Position numbers and translations under genes: made by a program
Notes under the pieces: generated by a model
Databases searched by the model: none
Seen by the model: only the letters and a program-made list of their open reading frames with translations
Told to the model about the DNA's origin: nothing
Assembly: GCA_964392305.1 (NCBI GenBank)
Contig: CAYMPV010000001.1
Coordinates: forward strand, 248,001 to 312,000
DNA from: JACKIC01 sp964392305
Lineage (GTDB): Bacteria; Planctomycetota; UBA1135; UBA2386
Reading direction: 5' to 3'
DNA length: 64,000 bases
Shown: positions 17,943-25,194 of the stretch, piece by piece
Numbering within the stretch: the stretch's first letter is position 1
Layout: every line of letters starts with the position of its first letter

Positions 17943-19070
17943 TCAGTGGATGTTCACGGTCGCGCCGTTGGACCACGAGGAGTTGCCGGCAACGGGTTCG
18001 AAGCATGCGTGCTGCAGGTGGATGGTCACGCCGGTCGTCCACGCCGGCAGCGCGAAGCCGTGCTGCAACGTCGCCGGCCCGGTCGGCCCGGAGACGACGA
18101 ACAGGCTCGCGTCGACGGCGACGAACAGCGAGCAGTTGTTGGTGCCGAGCAGCGGGTCGAGCAGGCGCGGCAGCGGCGCGCCACCGTAGGTCGTCGTGTC
18201 GAGGCCGAGGATCACCGCGCCGACGGTGTTGGCAGCGTGGTTGATGGACACGGACTGCAACTGGCCGCCGCCGTGCAGCGCGCCGGCCACGCCCAGGTAG
18301 ACCTGGCCGTAGGTGCCCTGGCAGCCCTGGCCGAACGGCACCGCGAAACCGCCGAGCGGTTCGATGCCGCGGATGTCGTAGACCGCTGGCATCGTGCCGA
18401 TCAGCGTGGCGACACCGGTGGCGACGTCGAGCACGAACAGCTGGTCGGGGCCGTTGCTGTCGCCGCCGCCGAGCAGCAGGCGCCCGTCGGGATGCGAGCA
18501 CATCGACTGCTGGTAGGCCGGGCCGCCGACCGCGGGGAACGGATCGACCGCCGCCCCGGTCGCCGGATCGACCACGAGCAGGCCGGCGAACACGTCCCAC
18601 GCGTAGAGCACGCCGAGGTGCATCACGAGCCCTTGGATGTCGGCGTAGCCAGTGCTGCCGATCGTCGTCGTGGCGCCGGTGGACGGATCGACGAGCACGA
18701 GGAAGTCGTTGTAGGGGTTCGTGGTGCCGTTGCGTACGCCGTAGAGCCGGTTGCCGGGTGCGGTGGTGAAGTCGCGGATGTCGGCGCCGCTCGACGCGAA
18801 CGTGGCGCTGCCGGTGTTCGGGTCGATGCGCGAGAACTGGTAGTACGTCGACGAGACCCGCACGGTCGACCAGTACTGACCGTCGCCGGTCCGGCCGAGC
18901 GCGTTCTGGCCGAACTGCCCCATGCCGAGGGGGGTAACGCCCGCAGTGTGCGAATCGATGAGCACCGTGGCGCCGTTCCAGGTGACACCCAGCAGGTCCT
19001 GGGCGGCGAGGCCGGCGGTCAGCGTGGCGGCGACGAACGGCAGGAGGATGCGGGGGAGCATGGTGTTCAT
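17943..19070 (-). CDS. Secreted beta-propeller protein
   Basis: 375 residues with a signal peptide (ILLPFVAATLTAGLAAQ). The central ~220 residues are blade-like repeats with a recurrent D-x-xTG pattern (IDPNTGSATFASSG, VDPSTGATTTIGSTG, VDPATGAAVDPF, LDVATGVATLIGTM), as in the 3783-5507 protein. After a short GQGCQGTYG linker the C-terminal ~120 residues form a beta-rich domain with a GNSSWSNGATVNIH end, similar in layout to the C-terminal domain of the first two secreted proteins though without GMPGC. It is probably exported; the binding target is unknown. Confidence 0.78.
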   Translation of the reverse strand: MNTMLPRILLPFVAATLTAGLAAQDLLGVTWNGATVLIDSHTAGVTPLGMGQFGQNALGRTGDGQYWSTVRVSSTYYQFSRIDPNTGSATFASSGADIRDFTTAPGNRLYGVRNGTTNPYNDFLVLVDPSTGATTTIGSTGYADIQGLVMHLGVLYAWDVFAGLLVVDPATGAAVDPFPAVGGPAYQQSMCSHPDGRLLLGGGDSNGPDQLFVLDVATGVATLIGTMPAVYDIRGIEPLGGFAVPFGQGCQGTYGQVYLGVAGALHGGGQLQSVSINHAANTVGAVILGLDTTTYGGAPLPRLLDPLLGTNNCSLFVAVDASLFVVSGPTGPATLQHGFALPAWTTGVTIHLQHACFEPVAGNSSWSNGATVNIH

Positions 19071-19158
19071 GTCCCTGCGAGCGGCAGCGGTGGCGGAACC
19101 GAACGGCGCCGGCGCCGGTTGTGGAGCCCTGTCAGCGGGCAGTCGGAAACGTGATCGA

Positions 19159-19164
19159 TACAGT
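19159..19164 (+). promoter_or_regulatory. Candidate -10 element (TACAGT)
   Basis: GATACAGT ends six bases before the ATG at 19171, again without a Shine-Dalgarno between. Confidence 0.4.
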
Positions 19165-19170
19165 CCTGCG

Positions 19171-19944
19171 ATGTTCGCGGCCGTCGACTACTGGACGACG
19201 TCGATCACCCTGATCGGCATCTCACTGAGCTTCGCGCTGGTCCGTTGCCTCGGCGGAACCCGTTGGTTCCCGCGGTTGCCGCCCGCGGAGCCGGGGCACG
19301 AACCGACCTGGAACGACCGGCTGCGTTACTACGGCGCCAATCTGCTCGCGCTGCTGTGCGGAGCTGCGGTGGCGGTGGTGCTCGCCGAGACCACGCGTCT
19401 GCCGCCGCACGAGTTTCGCTACTCGGTGTTCGATGGATCGGGCCGCTGGATCGGGCCGGCGTTCGTCGGGCTCGGACTCGCCGGTTGGCTGGCAATGCTG
19501 CTGATCGATCGCCTGGTTGCGCCGGCGACGCTCGTGCACATCCTGCACCGCGCCAACAAGGGGCGCTTGACGGGCATCGACATGCGTCCCGCGACCCGCA
19601 AGCTCGGTTTGGGCGTGGCTGCGCTCGCGGTGGTGTTGCACTACACGCTGCGCATCAACCACACGACGCTGGCCGACGACGGCGTGCGCTGGCGCGACTG
19701 GCCGTGGCAGGAAGAGCAGGTGCAGCCGTGGTCCGCGGTGCGCGACGTGCGCATCGTGCGCACGTTCACGGCGACCTCGGGCAGGGTCGTCGAACGCCCG
19801 CACCTGGGCATCGAGTTCGCGGACGGCACCGTGGTCCACGTCGGCAAGCGCGACGACAAACACGTCGATGGCTACTGGGAAGCGCCCGCGGCACTGGCGG
19901 CAGGGCGTAGCGGCCTGACGGTGCGCCACGTCGCCCACGACTGA
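19171..19944 (+). CDS. Four-helix membrane protein with PH-like tail
   Basis: 257 residues from the ATG at 19171; the frame is open from 18922 but that part overlaps the divergent gene. Four hydrophobic segments are visible (SITLIGISLSFALV, LLALLCGAAVAVVLAE, IGPAFVGLGLAGWLAMLLI, LGLGVAALAVVLHYTL). The last ~70 residues are a soluble beta-rich part (VRDVRIVRTFTATSG, HLGIEFADGTVVHVGKRDD) like bacterial PH-type domains. No family motif is certain. It precedes the biotin carboxylase operon by 55 bases but that operon has its own promoter-like site. Confidence 0.65.
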   Translation: MFAAVDYWTTSITLIGISLSFALVRCLGGTRWFPRLPPAEPGHEPTWNDRLRYYGANLLALLCGAAVAVVLAETTRLPPHEFRYSVFDGSGRWIGPAFVGLGLAGWLAMLLIDRLVAPATLVHILHRANKGRLTGIDMRPATRKLGLGVAALAVVLHYTLRINHTTLADDGVRWRDWPWQEEQVQPWSAVRDVRIVRTFTATSGRVVERPHLGIEFADGTVVHVGKRDDKHVDGYWEAPAALAAGRSGLTVRHVAHD

Positions 19945-19981
19945 CGCCGGCCCCGCGCTTCGCCTGCGCAGTGCGTGCCGT

Positions 19982-19987
19982 TATGGT
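19982..19987 (+). promoter_or_regulatory. Candidate -10 element (TATGGT) of the biotin carboxylase operon
   Basis: TATGGT ends 12 bases before the ATG at 20000; TTCGCC 17 bases further upstream is a possible -35. It would drive the overlapping gene chain 20000-24687. Confidence 0.45.
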
Positions 19988-19999
19988 GCGCCACCCCCG

Positions 20000-21529
20000 A
20001 TGGCCACCAATCCACCCTTCCGGCGCGTGCTGATCGCCAACCGCGGCGAGATCGCGGTGCGCATCTGCCGCGGCCTGCGCGAGCTCGGCATCGAGTCGAT
20101 CGCCGTGCACAGCGACAGCGACGCGCGCGCCGCACACGTGCTCGCCGCCGACCACGCGGTCGCGCTCGGCGGCAACACCGCGACCGAGAGTTACCTCGAC
20201 ATCGGCAAGGTGCTCGATGCGGCGAAGCGCGCCGGCGCCGAGGCGATTCATCCGGGTTACGGCTTCTTGAGCGAGAACGCCACGTTCGCGCGCGCCGTAG
20301 GTGATGCGGGTCTGGTGTTCGTCGGCCCCAACCCCGAGGCGATGGAGCGGCTCGGCGGCAAGAAGGCAGCGCGCGAAGAAGCGATCGCGGCCGGCGTGCC
20401 GGTGATCCCGGGCACCGAGAAGGACGACGGCGACGCAGCGCTGGCCGCGTTCGGCAAGCAGATCGGCGTGCCGGTGATGGTCAAGGCGAGCGCCGGCGGC
20501 GGCGGTCGCGGCATGCGGCTGGTGACCGACGAGCGTGAGCTCGCCGACGCGATCGCGGCAGGTCGCCGCGAAGCCAAGGCATCGTTCGGCGACGATCGCA
20601 TGATCCTCGAGCGTGCGGTGTTCCCGGCCCGACACATCGAGATCCAGATGTTCGGCGATCAGCACGGTGAGGTCGTGTCGTTGCACGAACGGGAGTGTTC
20701 GGTGCAGCGCCGCCATCAGAAGGTGCTCGAGGAGTCGCCGTCGGCCGTGGTCGACGCGGACCTGCGCCGGCGCATGGGTGAGGCCGCGATCGCGCTCGGC
20801 AAACGCGTCGGCTACGACAACGCCGGCACCGCCGAGTTCCTGCTCGACCAGCAGGGCAACTTCTACTTCCTCGAGGTCAACACGCGGTTGCAGGTCGAAC
20901 ACCCCGTGACCGAACTGGTCACCGGCGTCGACCTCGTGCACCTGCAGCTGCACGTCGCGGCGGGCGGCAAACTCGGCGAGCTGCTGGCCGGCAAGGACCT
21001 GTCGCCGCGCGGCCACGCGATCGAGGCGCGCATCTGCGCCGAATCACCGGAGAACGGGTACCTGCCGGCGTCCGGCCTGTTGCGGCTGGTTCGTGAGGCC
21101 GAAGGGCCCGGCATCCGCGTCGACAGCGGCGTGTTCTCGGGCTGGGACGTGTCGCCGTTCTACGACTCGATGCTCGCCAAGCTGATCGTCTGGGCGCCCG
21201 ATCGCACCACCGCTTGCGCGCGCCTGAGCCAGGCGCTGCGCGAAACGGTCTACCTCGGCATCCCGACCAACGTCGACTTCCTGCGCCGCATCGTCGATGA
21301 CGAAGCGTTCCGCAGCGCGCAGCTCAGCACCGACATGCTGCAGCATCGGCCCGAACTCGCCGCCGGCCCGCAGGACGGACCCGACGACCTGGCGCTCGCC
21401 GCCGCGGTGCTGTGCCAGGCGGTGTCGCCACAGCGCGCGGGCGGCAACGGCGCCGCGACGACGAGCGGCGGCTCGACCGCGGCCTGGAGCGAGTTGACCG
21501 GCTTCCGCCTGTTCGAGGGTTCGCGATGA
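20000..21529 (+). CDS. Biotin carboxylase subunit of an acyl-CoA carboxylase
   Basis: 509 residues. It carries the full biotin-carboxylase architecture: N-terminal RRVLIANRGEIAVRICR, IHPGYGFLSEN, the ATP-grasp loop VKASAGGGGRGMRLV, ECSVQRRHQKVLEESPS, and the FLEVNTRLQVEHPVTE motif binding Mg-ATP and bicarbonate. It uses ATP and bicarbonate to carboxylate the biotin of a partner carrier, here the next gene, whose start overlaps this stop (ATGA). The carrier has the extended N-terminus typical of 3-methylcrotonyl- or propionyl-CoA carboxylase alpha chains, so this pair looks like a split alpha chain rather than the fatty-acid AccBC. No carboxyltransferase gene is in the window. Confidence 0.9.
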   Translation: MATNPPFRRVLIANRGEIAVRICRGLRELGIESIAVHSDSDARAAHVLAADHAVALGGNTATESYLDIGKVLDAAKRAGAEAIHPGYGFLSENATFARAVGDAGLVFVGPNPEAMERLGGKKAAREEAIAAGVPVIPGTEKDDGDAALAAFGKQIGVPVMVKASAGGGGRGMRLVTDERELADAIAAGRREAKASFGDDRMILERAVFPARHIEIQMFGDQHGEVVSLHERECSVQRRHQKVLEESPSAVVDADLRRRMGEAAIALGKRVGYDNAGTAEFLLDQQGNFYFLEVNTRLQVEHPVTELVTGVDLVHLQLHVAAGGKLGELLAGKDLSPRGHAIEARICAESPENGYLPASGLLRLVREAEGPGIRVDSGVFSGWDVSPFYDSMLAKLIVWAPDRTTACARLSQALRETVYLGIPTNVDFLRRIVDDEAFRSAQLSTDMLQHRPELAAGPQDGPDDLALAAAVLCQAVSPQRAGGNGAATTSGGSTAAWSELTGFRLFEGSR

Positions 21530-22047
21530 AGTTGCACAAGCAGTTCGTGCGCGCCGGCGAGACCGTCGCGGTGTCCGCGGAGCGCGTGTGTGGTGATCGT
21601 TGGCGCGTGCGCGTCGGTGACAATGTCTACGACGTGGACGCGTTGCCGGTCGGTGACGGTGGCGTGCGTGTCGTGCCGGTCGGCGCCGAGTTCGAGCGTT
21701 CGTTCGTGGCCTACGGCGCGGCGGCCGGCAAGGACTACATGGTGCGCGCGGGCGGCCGCACGTTCACGCTGACCGCGCCCGAGGGGCGCCGCGGCGGTGT
21801 TGCCGGGGGCGCCGACGGCAAGGTGCGCGCACCGATGACCGGCACCGTGCTCGACGTGTTGTGCAAGCCGGGTGATGCGGTCGTGGCCAATCAGCCGATC
21901 GTGGTGCTGTCGGCGATGAAGATGGAGCACAAGCTGACCGCGGGGGTCGACGGCGTGGTCGAGTCGATCGGCGCGCAGAAGGGTGGCACGGTCGATCAGG
22001 GCGCGGTGCTCGCGGTGGTCAAGCCGGCGGCAAAGGAGAGCTCGTGA
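21526..22047 (+). CDS. Biotin carboxyl carrier protein (split alpha-chain type)
   Basis: 173 residues. The C-terminal biotinyl domain (~95-168) has VRAPMTGTVLDVLCKPGDAV and the biotinylation motif SAMKMEH with the acceptor Lys132. The N-terminal ~85 residues (VGDNVYDVDAL, YMVRAGGRTFTL) match the linker/BT-like part that joins the carboxylase and biotinyl domains in methylcrotonyl-, geranyl- or propionyl-CoA carboxylase alpha subunits. Here it is a separate protein whose ATG overlaps the carboxylase stop, so stoichiometric expression by translational coupling is likely. It shuttles carboxybiotin to an unseen carboxyltransferase. Confidence 0.9.
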   Translation: MKLHKQFVRAGETVAVSAERVCGDRWRVRVGDNVYDVDALPVGDGGVRVVPVGAEFERSFVAYGAAAGKDYMVRAGGRTFTLTAPEGRRGGVAGGADGKVRAPMTGTVLDVLCKPGDAVVANQPIVVLSAMKMEHKLTAGVDGVVESIGAQKGGTVDQGAVLAVVKPAAKESS

Positions 22048-22565
22048 ACGATCCCAGGTACCCGATCGGCAAGGTGACGCTCACGGGTGCGCTGTCGGCC
22101 GCGGACCGCGCCGACGCCATCCGTCGCATCGCCGCGCTGCCCGACGCCTTGCACGTGGCCGTGCGCGGTCTCGACGCGACGCAGTTGGCGACACCGTACC
22201 GATCCGGCGGCTGGACGCTGCGCCAGGTCGTGCACCACATCGCCGACAGCCACGTCAACTCGTACGTGCGCCACAAACTGACGATCACGGAGGTCGATCC
22301 GCCGATCAAGAACTACGAAGAGGGCGCCTGGGCGAACCTCGCCGACGCCAACGGACCGATCGGCGGTTCGCTGCTGCTGATCACCGCGATCCACGACCGC
22401 TGGGTGCAGTGTCTGCGTTCACTCGCGCCCGAGGCGTTCGCGCGCACCTGCCGGCACAGCGTCGCCGGGCCGATGACGCTCGACGATCTGGTCGCGCTCT
22501 ACGCGTGGCACGGCGAGCATCATGTCGCGCACATCACCACGTTCCGGAGCCGACAGGGTTGGTGA
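22044..22565 (+). CDS. YfiT-like DinB-family thiol transferase
   Basis: 173 residues with a GTG start that overlaps the carrier stop; AAGGAG at 22033-22038 supports it. Metal ligands of the bacillithiol-transferase/YfiT group are all present: WTLRQVVHHIADSHVNSY and, near the end, LYAWHGEHHVAHIT, with YPIGK near the N-terminus as in YfiT. These proteins bind a divalent metal through three histidines and are proposed to transfer low-molecular-weight thiols to electrophiles. Whether this organism makes bacillithiol is unknown. The location in a carboxylase operon is unexplained. Confidence 0.85.
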   Translation: MNDPRYPIGKVTLTGALSAADRADAIRRIAALPDALHVAVRGLDATQLATPYRSGGWTLRQVVHHIADSHVNSYVRHKLTITEVDPPIKNYEEGAWANLADANGPIGGSLLLITAIHDRWVQCLRSLAPEAFARTCRHSVAGPMTLDDLVALYAWHGEHHVAHITTFRSRQGW

Positions 22566-23593
22566 TGACGGCGCAGTCGCAGAACGACATGGCGGTGCCG
22601 GGCACCGGCCTCTCGGGAATCGATCGGTTCCTGCCGGCGGGCAAGTCGATCCTCGCGCGGCGCTTCGTGGCCAGTGGGCAGACGCCGACCGAGGCGGACT
22701 TCAGGAAGCGCGGCATGACGTTGGCGCCGCGCGAGCACGAACTGCTGCAGCAGTGGTTGGCCGCCGGGCTGGTGACGCGCGTGGTCGAAGAGGTGCGCGC
22801 CGCCGACGGCACCGTCAAACTCGGCATCGGGCTGCCCGACGGCAAGAAGGTCGAGACCGTGGCGATGAAGGTCGGCGCGGTCTGTGTGTCGACGCAGGTC
22901 GGCTGTGCGGTGGGGTGTCGCTTCTGCGCGTCGGGCCTGTTCGGCGTCGAGCGCAACCTGACTCCCGACGAGATCGTCGAGCAGGTGGTGCACGCGCGGC
23001 GCTACCAGAAGCTCGACCGGGTCGTGTTCATGGGCATGGGCGAGCCGACGCACAACCTCGACAACGTGCTGACCGCGGTGGCGCGGTTGCGCCACGAGGT
23101 GTTGATCTCCGGCAAGCGCCAGACGCTGTCGACGGTCGGTGGCGTCAAACCGATCGAGAAGATGCTGGCGGCGGAGGTGCGGCCCAGCCTGGCGCTGTCG
23201 CTGCACCTCGCCGACGACGCCCGTCGCCGCGAGTTGTTGCCGCGCGCCTACAAGGACCCGTTGCGGGACATCGTCGCCGCGGCAGACGCCTACGGCCGTG
23301 CCGTGGGCAACCCGGTGCAGTTCGAGTGGACGCTGCTCGCGGGCGTCAACGACGGCGACGACGAGATCGACCAGATGTGCGAGCTGCTGCGCGGCGTGCG
23401 CGGCTACGTCAACTTCATCGTCTACAACGAGGTCGAAGGGCTGCCGTTCGCGGCGCCGGCGCGCGAACGCATCGTCGCGATCGTGCGGCGGGTGAAGACC
23501 GCCGGCATCCTGGCCACGATCCGGGATTCCGCGGGTCCCGACGCGCAGGCGGCCTGTGGGCAATTGCGGTTGCGGGACCGCGCGCGGACATGA
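22565..23593 (+). CDS. RlmN/Cfr-family radical SAM RNA methyltransferase
   Basis: 342 residues from the ATG at 22565, overlapping the previous stop (TGATG). The signature VCVSTQVGCAVGCRFCASG contains the 4Fe-4S cysteines C114, C118 and C121, and C107 in the position of the RlmN cysteine that helps resolve the methyl adduct. The C-terminal AACGQL (C331) matches the methyl-carrying cysteine. GMGEPTHNLDNV and the late FIVYNEVEG are also family hallmarks. RlmN methylates C2 of A2503 in 23S rRNA and A37 of some tRNAs. The N-terminal accessory domain is shorter than in E. coli RlmN (about 384 residues), so a paralogue with another target is possible. Confidence 0.85.
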   Translation: MTAQSQNDMAVPGTGLSGIDRFLPAGKSILARRFVASGQTPTEADFRKRGMTLAPREHELLQQWLAAGLVTRVVEEVRAADGTVKLGIGLPDGKKVETVAMKVGAVCVSTQVGCAVGCRFCASGLFGVERNLTPDEIVEQVVHARRYQKLDRVVFMGMGEPTHNLDNVLTAVARLRHEVLISGKRQTLSTVGGVKPIEKMLAAEVRPSLALSLHLADDARRRELLPRAYKDPLRDIVAAADAYGRAVGNPVQFEWTLLAGVNDGDDEIDQMCELLRGVRGYVNFIVYNEVEGLPFAAPARERIVAIVRRVKTAGILATIRDSAGPDAQAACGQLRLRDRART

Positions 23594-24687
23594 GCGGGCC
23601 GGAAGGGGTCGATCCCGAACGCGTGCTGCGCCATCAGGACCTGAACAAGCCGTTCACGCCGCCGTCCGGAGAGTCACACCTCGAGGCGATCACGGCGCAC
23701 GTCGAGAAGCACTTCGGCAAGATCGAGAACGTCTTCCACGAACTGATCTCCGACCAGGTGCACGTCGACGTGCTGGTGGTCGCGCCGAGCGAGGCGCGAC
23801 CGTTCGTGACCCTGGTGACGAGCGGCATGAGCGAACTGCCCATGCACGTGCCGGACGGCGAACCGTCGCCGCGATTCGCCGAGCTCGTGATGACGCTGGT
23901 GCCGGCCGGAGAGCTGTCGCAGGAAGGTTTCGCCGACGAGCGTGTCTACTGGCCGATCCGCCACCTCAAGCAGCTGGCGCGCATGCCGCATCTGCTCGAC
24001 ACCTGGCTTGCTGCGGGGCAGACGGTCTCGACCGATCCGCCCGAACCGGTCACCGACGGCGTGCCGTTCTGCGGCCTCGCCGTGCTCGAACTGCTCGAGG
24101 AGCCGCCGCGTCGGCTGCAGGTACGCGACGACCTGCAGATCGCGTTCTTGCAGGTGGTCGCGCTGCACGAGGACGAACTGCGCGAGAAGCTCGAACGCGG
24201 CGCGTCCTACCTCGAGGAACGGTTCGACAGCGAGTGGCTGCGGGTGGTGTTCAACGAGCGGCCCAGCATCGGTCCGGCCGGCAGCGAGCAGTATCTGGAG
24301 TTGTTCGAGCGGGGTCGCAGACTGGTGATGGCGGCGGCGGTGTTGCTGTTCCTCACGGCGCTCGTCGATCTGATCGCGTGTCACTTCGACGGGGTGCGGC
24401 TGCCGTGGGGCCGATTGGGTCTGACGATCACGCTCTCCTGGTATCTCGGCGAGGGTCGACGCTGGGCGCGTTGGGTGACCGTGCTGCTGCTGGCTGCCGG
24501 CATCGGTCTGGCCACGGCCGCCTTCCTCGGCGGCATGTCGGTGACGTGGCGCACGCAGGCCCTGATGGTCAACGTGATCGTCTGGCTCGTCTGTCTGTGG
24601 CTGGTGCTCCTGCCGCGATCGGTGCGCTTCTACTACCTGGGTCGGGCGCCCGACGATCAGCGCAGCGACGCCAGCGCCGAGTCGTAG
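23590..24687 (+). CDS. Suppressor-of-fused (SUFU) domain protein with membrane tail
   Basis: 365 residues; the ATG overlaps the upstream stop (ATGA). Residues ~30-200 match the bacterial SUFU domain: HVEKHFGKIENVFHELI, VHVDVLVVAPSEARPFVTLV with TSGMSELPMHVP, FAELVMTLVPAGE, and IAFLQVVALHEDELREKL. Bacterial SUFU proteins are related to the SUKH-type immunity superfamily and are mostly of unknown role. Unusually, a C-terminal block of about four membrane helices follows (LVMAAAVLLFLTALVDLIAC, WVTVLLLAAGIGLATAAFLGG, LMVNVIVWLVCLWLVLL). Its last 31 bases overlap the convergent thiol peroxidase gene. Confidence 0.8.
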   Translation: MSGPEGVDPERVLRHQDLNKPFTPPSGESHLEAITAHVEKHFGKIENVFHELISDQVHVDVLVVAPSEARPFVTLVTSGMSELPMHVPDGEPSPRFAELVMTLVPAGELSQEGFADERVYWPIRHLKQLARMPHLLDTWLAAGQTVSTDPPEPVTDGVPFCGLAVLELLEEPPRRLQVRDDLQIAFLQVVALHEDELREKLERGASYLEERFDSEWLRVVFNERPSIGPAGSEQYLELFERGRRLVMAAAVLLFLTALVDLIACHFDGVRLPWGRLGLTITLSWYLGEGRRWARWVTVLLLAAGIGLATAAFLGGMSVTWRTQALMVNVIVWLVCLWLVLLPRSVRFYYLGRAPDDQRSDASAES

Positions 24688-25157
24688 TCCGGCTCCTGCG
24701 CGATCTCGGGCACGAGCTGGCTGTGCAGCACCTTGCCGCCGGCGTCGAGCACCACGACCGCGCGCGCGAACAGTCCCGCGAGCGGACCGCTGGTCATCGT
24801 CACGCCGTAGTCCGCGCCGAAGTCGGGGCCGCGGAACCAGCTCGCGGTCTGCACCTTGTCGATGCCCTCGGCGCCGCAGAAGCGCTTGAGCGCGAACGGC
24901 AGGTCCTTGGACACGCACAGAACCACGGTGTTCTCGAGCTTCGCCGCAGCTTCGTTGAAGCGACGCACCGAGGTCGCGCACACGCCCGTGTCGATGCTCG
25001 GGAAGATGTTGAGCACGACCTTCTTGCCGGCCAGTTCGTTGTTGCCGATCGGCGCGAGGTCGTTCTTGGTGAGGGTGAACGCGGGCGCCTGCGTGCCGAC
25101 GGCCGGCAGGTTGCCGACGGTGTCGACGCGATTGCCCTTGAAGGTGATGGTTGCCAT
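24657..25157 (-). CDS. tpx: Thiol peroxidase (Tpx, atypical 2-Cys peroxiredoxin)
   Basis: 166 residues from the ATG at 25157, the standard Tpx size. FPSIDTGVCATSVRRFNE contains the peroxidatic Cys60, and FCGAEG supplies the resolving Cys94, the same spacing as in E. coli Tpx. The N-terminal ITFKGNRVDTVGNLPAVG is also typical. It reduces hydroperoxides with electrons from thioredoxin; no export signal is seen, but E. coli Tpx was also long debated. Its 3' end overlaps the SUFU gene by 31 bases on the opposite strand. TACCGT lies six bases before the start. Confidence 0.95.
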   Translation of the reverse strand: MATITFKGNRVDTVGNLPAVGTQAPAFTLTKNDLAPIGNNELAGKKVVLNIFPSIDTGVCATSVRRFNEAAAKLENTVVLCVSKDLPFALKRFCGAEGIDKVQTASWFRGPDFGADYGVTMTSGPLAGLFARAVVVLDAGGKVLHSQLVPEIAQEPDYDSALASLR

Positions 25158-25163
25158 GGTCTC

Positions 25164-25169
25164 ACGGTA
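25164..25169 (-). promoter_or_regulatory. Candidate -10 element (TACCGT) of tpx
   Basis: Minus-strand GCTACCGT, six bases before the ATG at 25157; no Shine-Dalgarno intervenes. Confidence 0.4.
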
Positions 25170-25194
25170 GCGACGGCCGGCAGCGACCGCGAGT

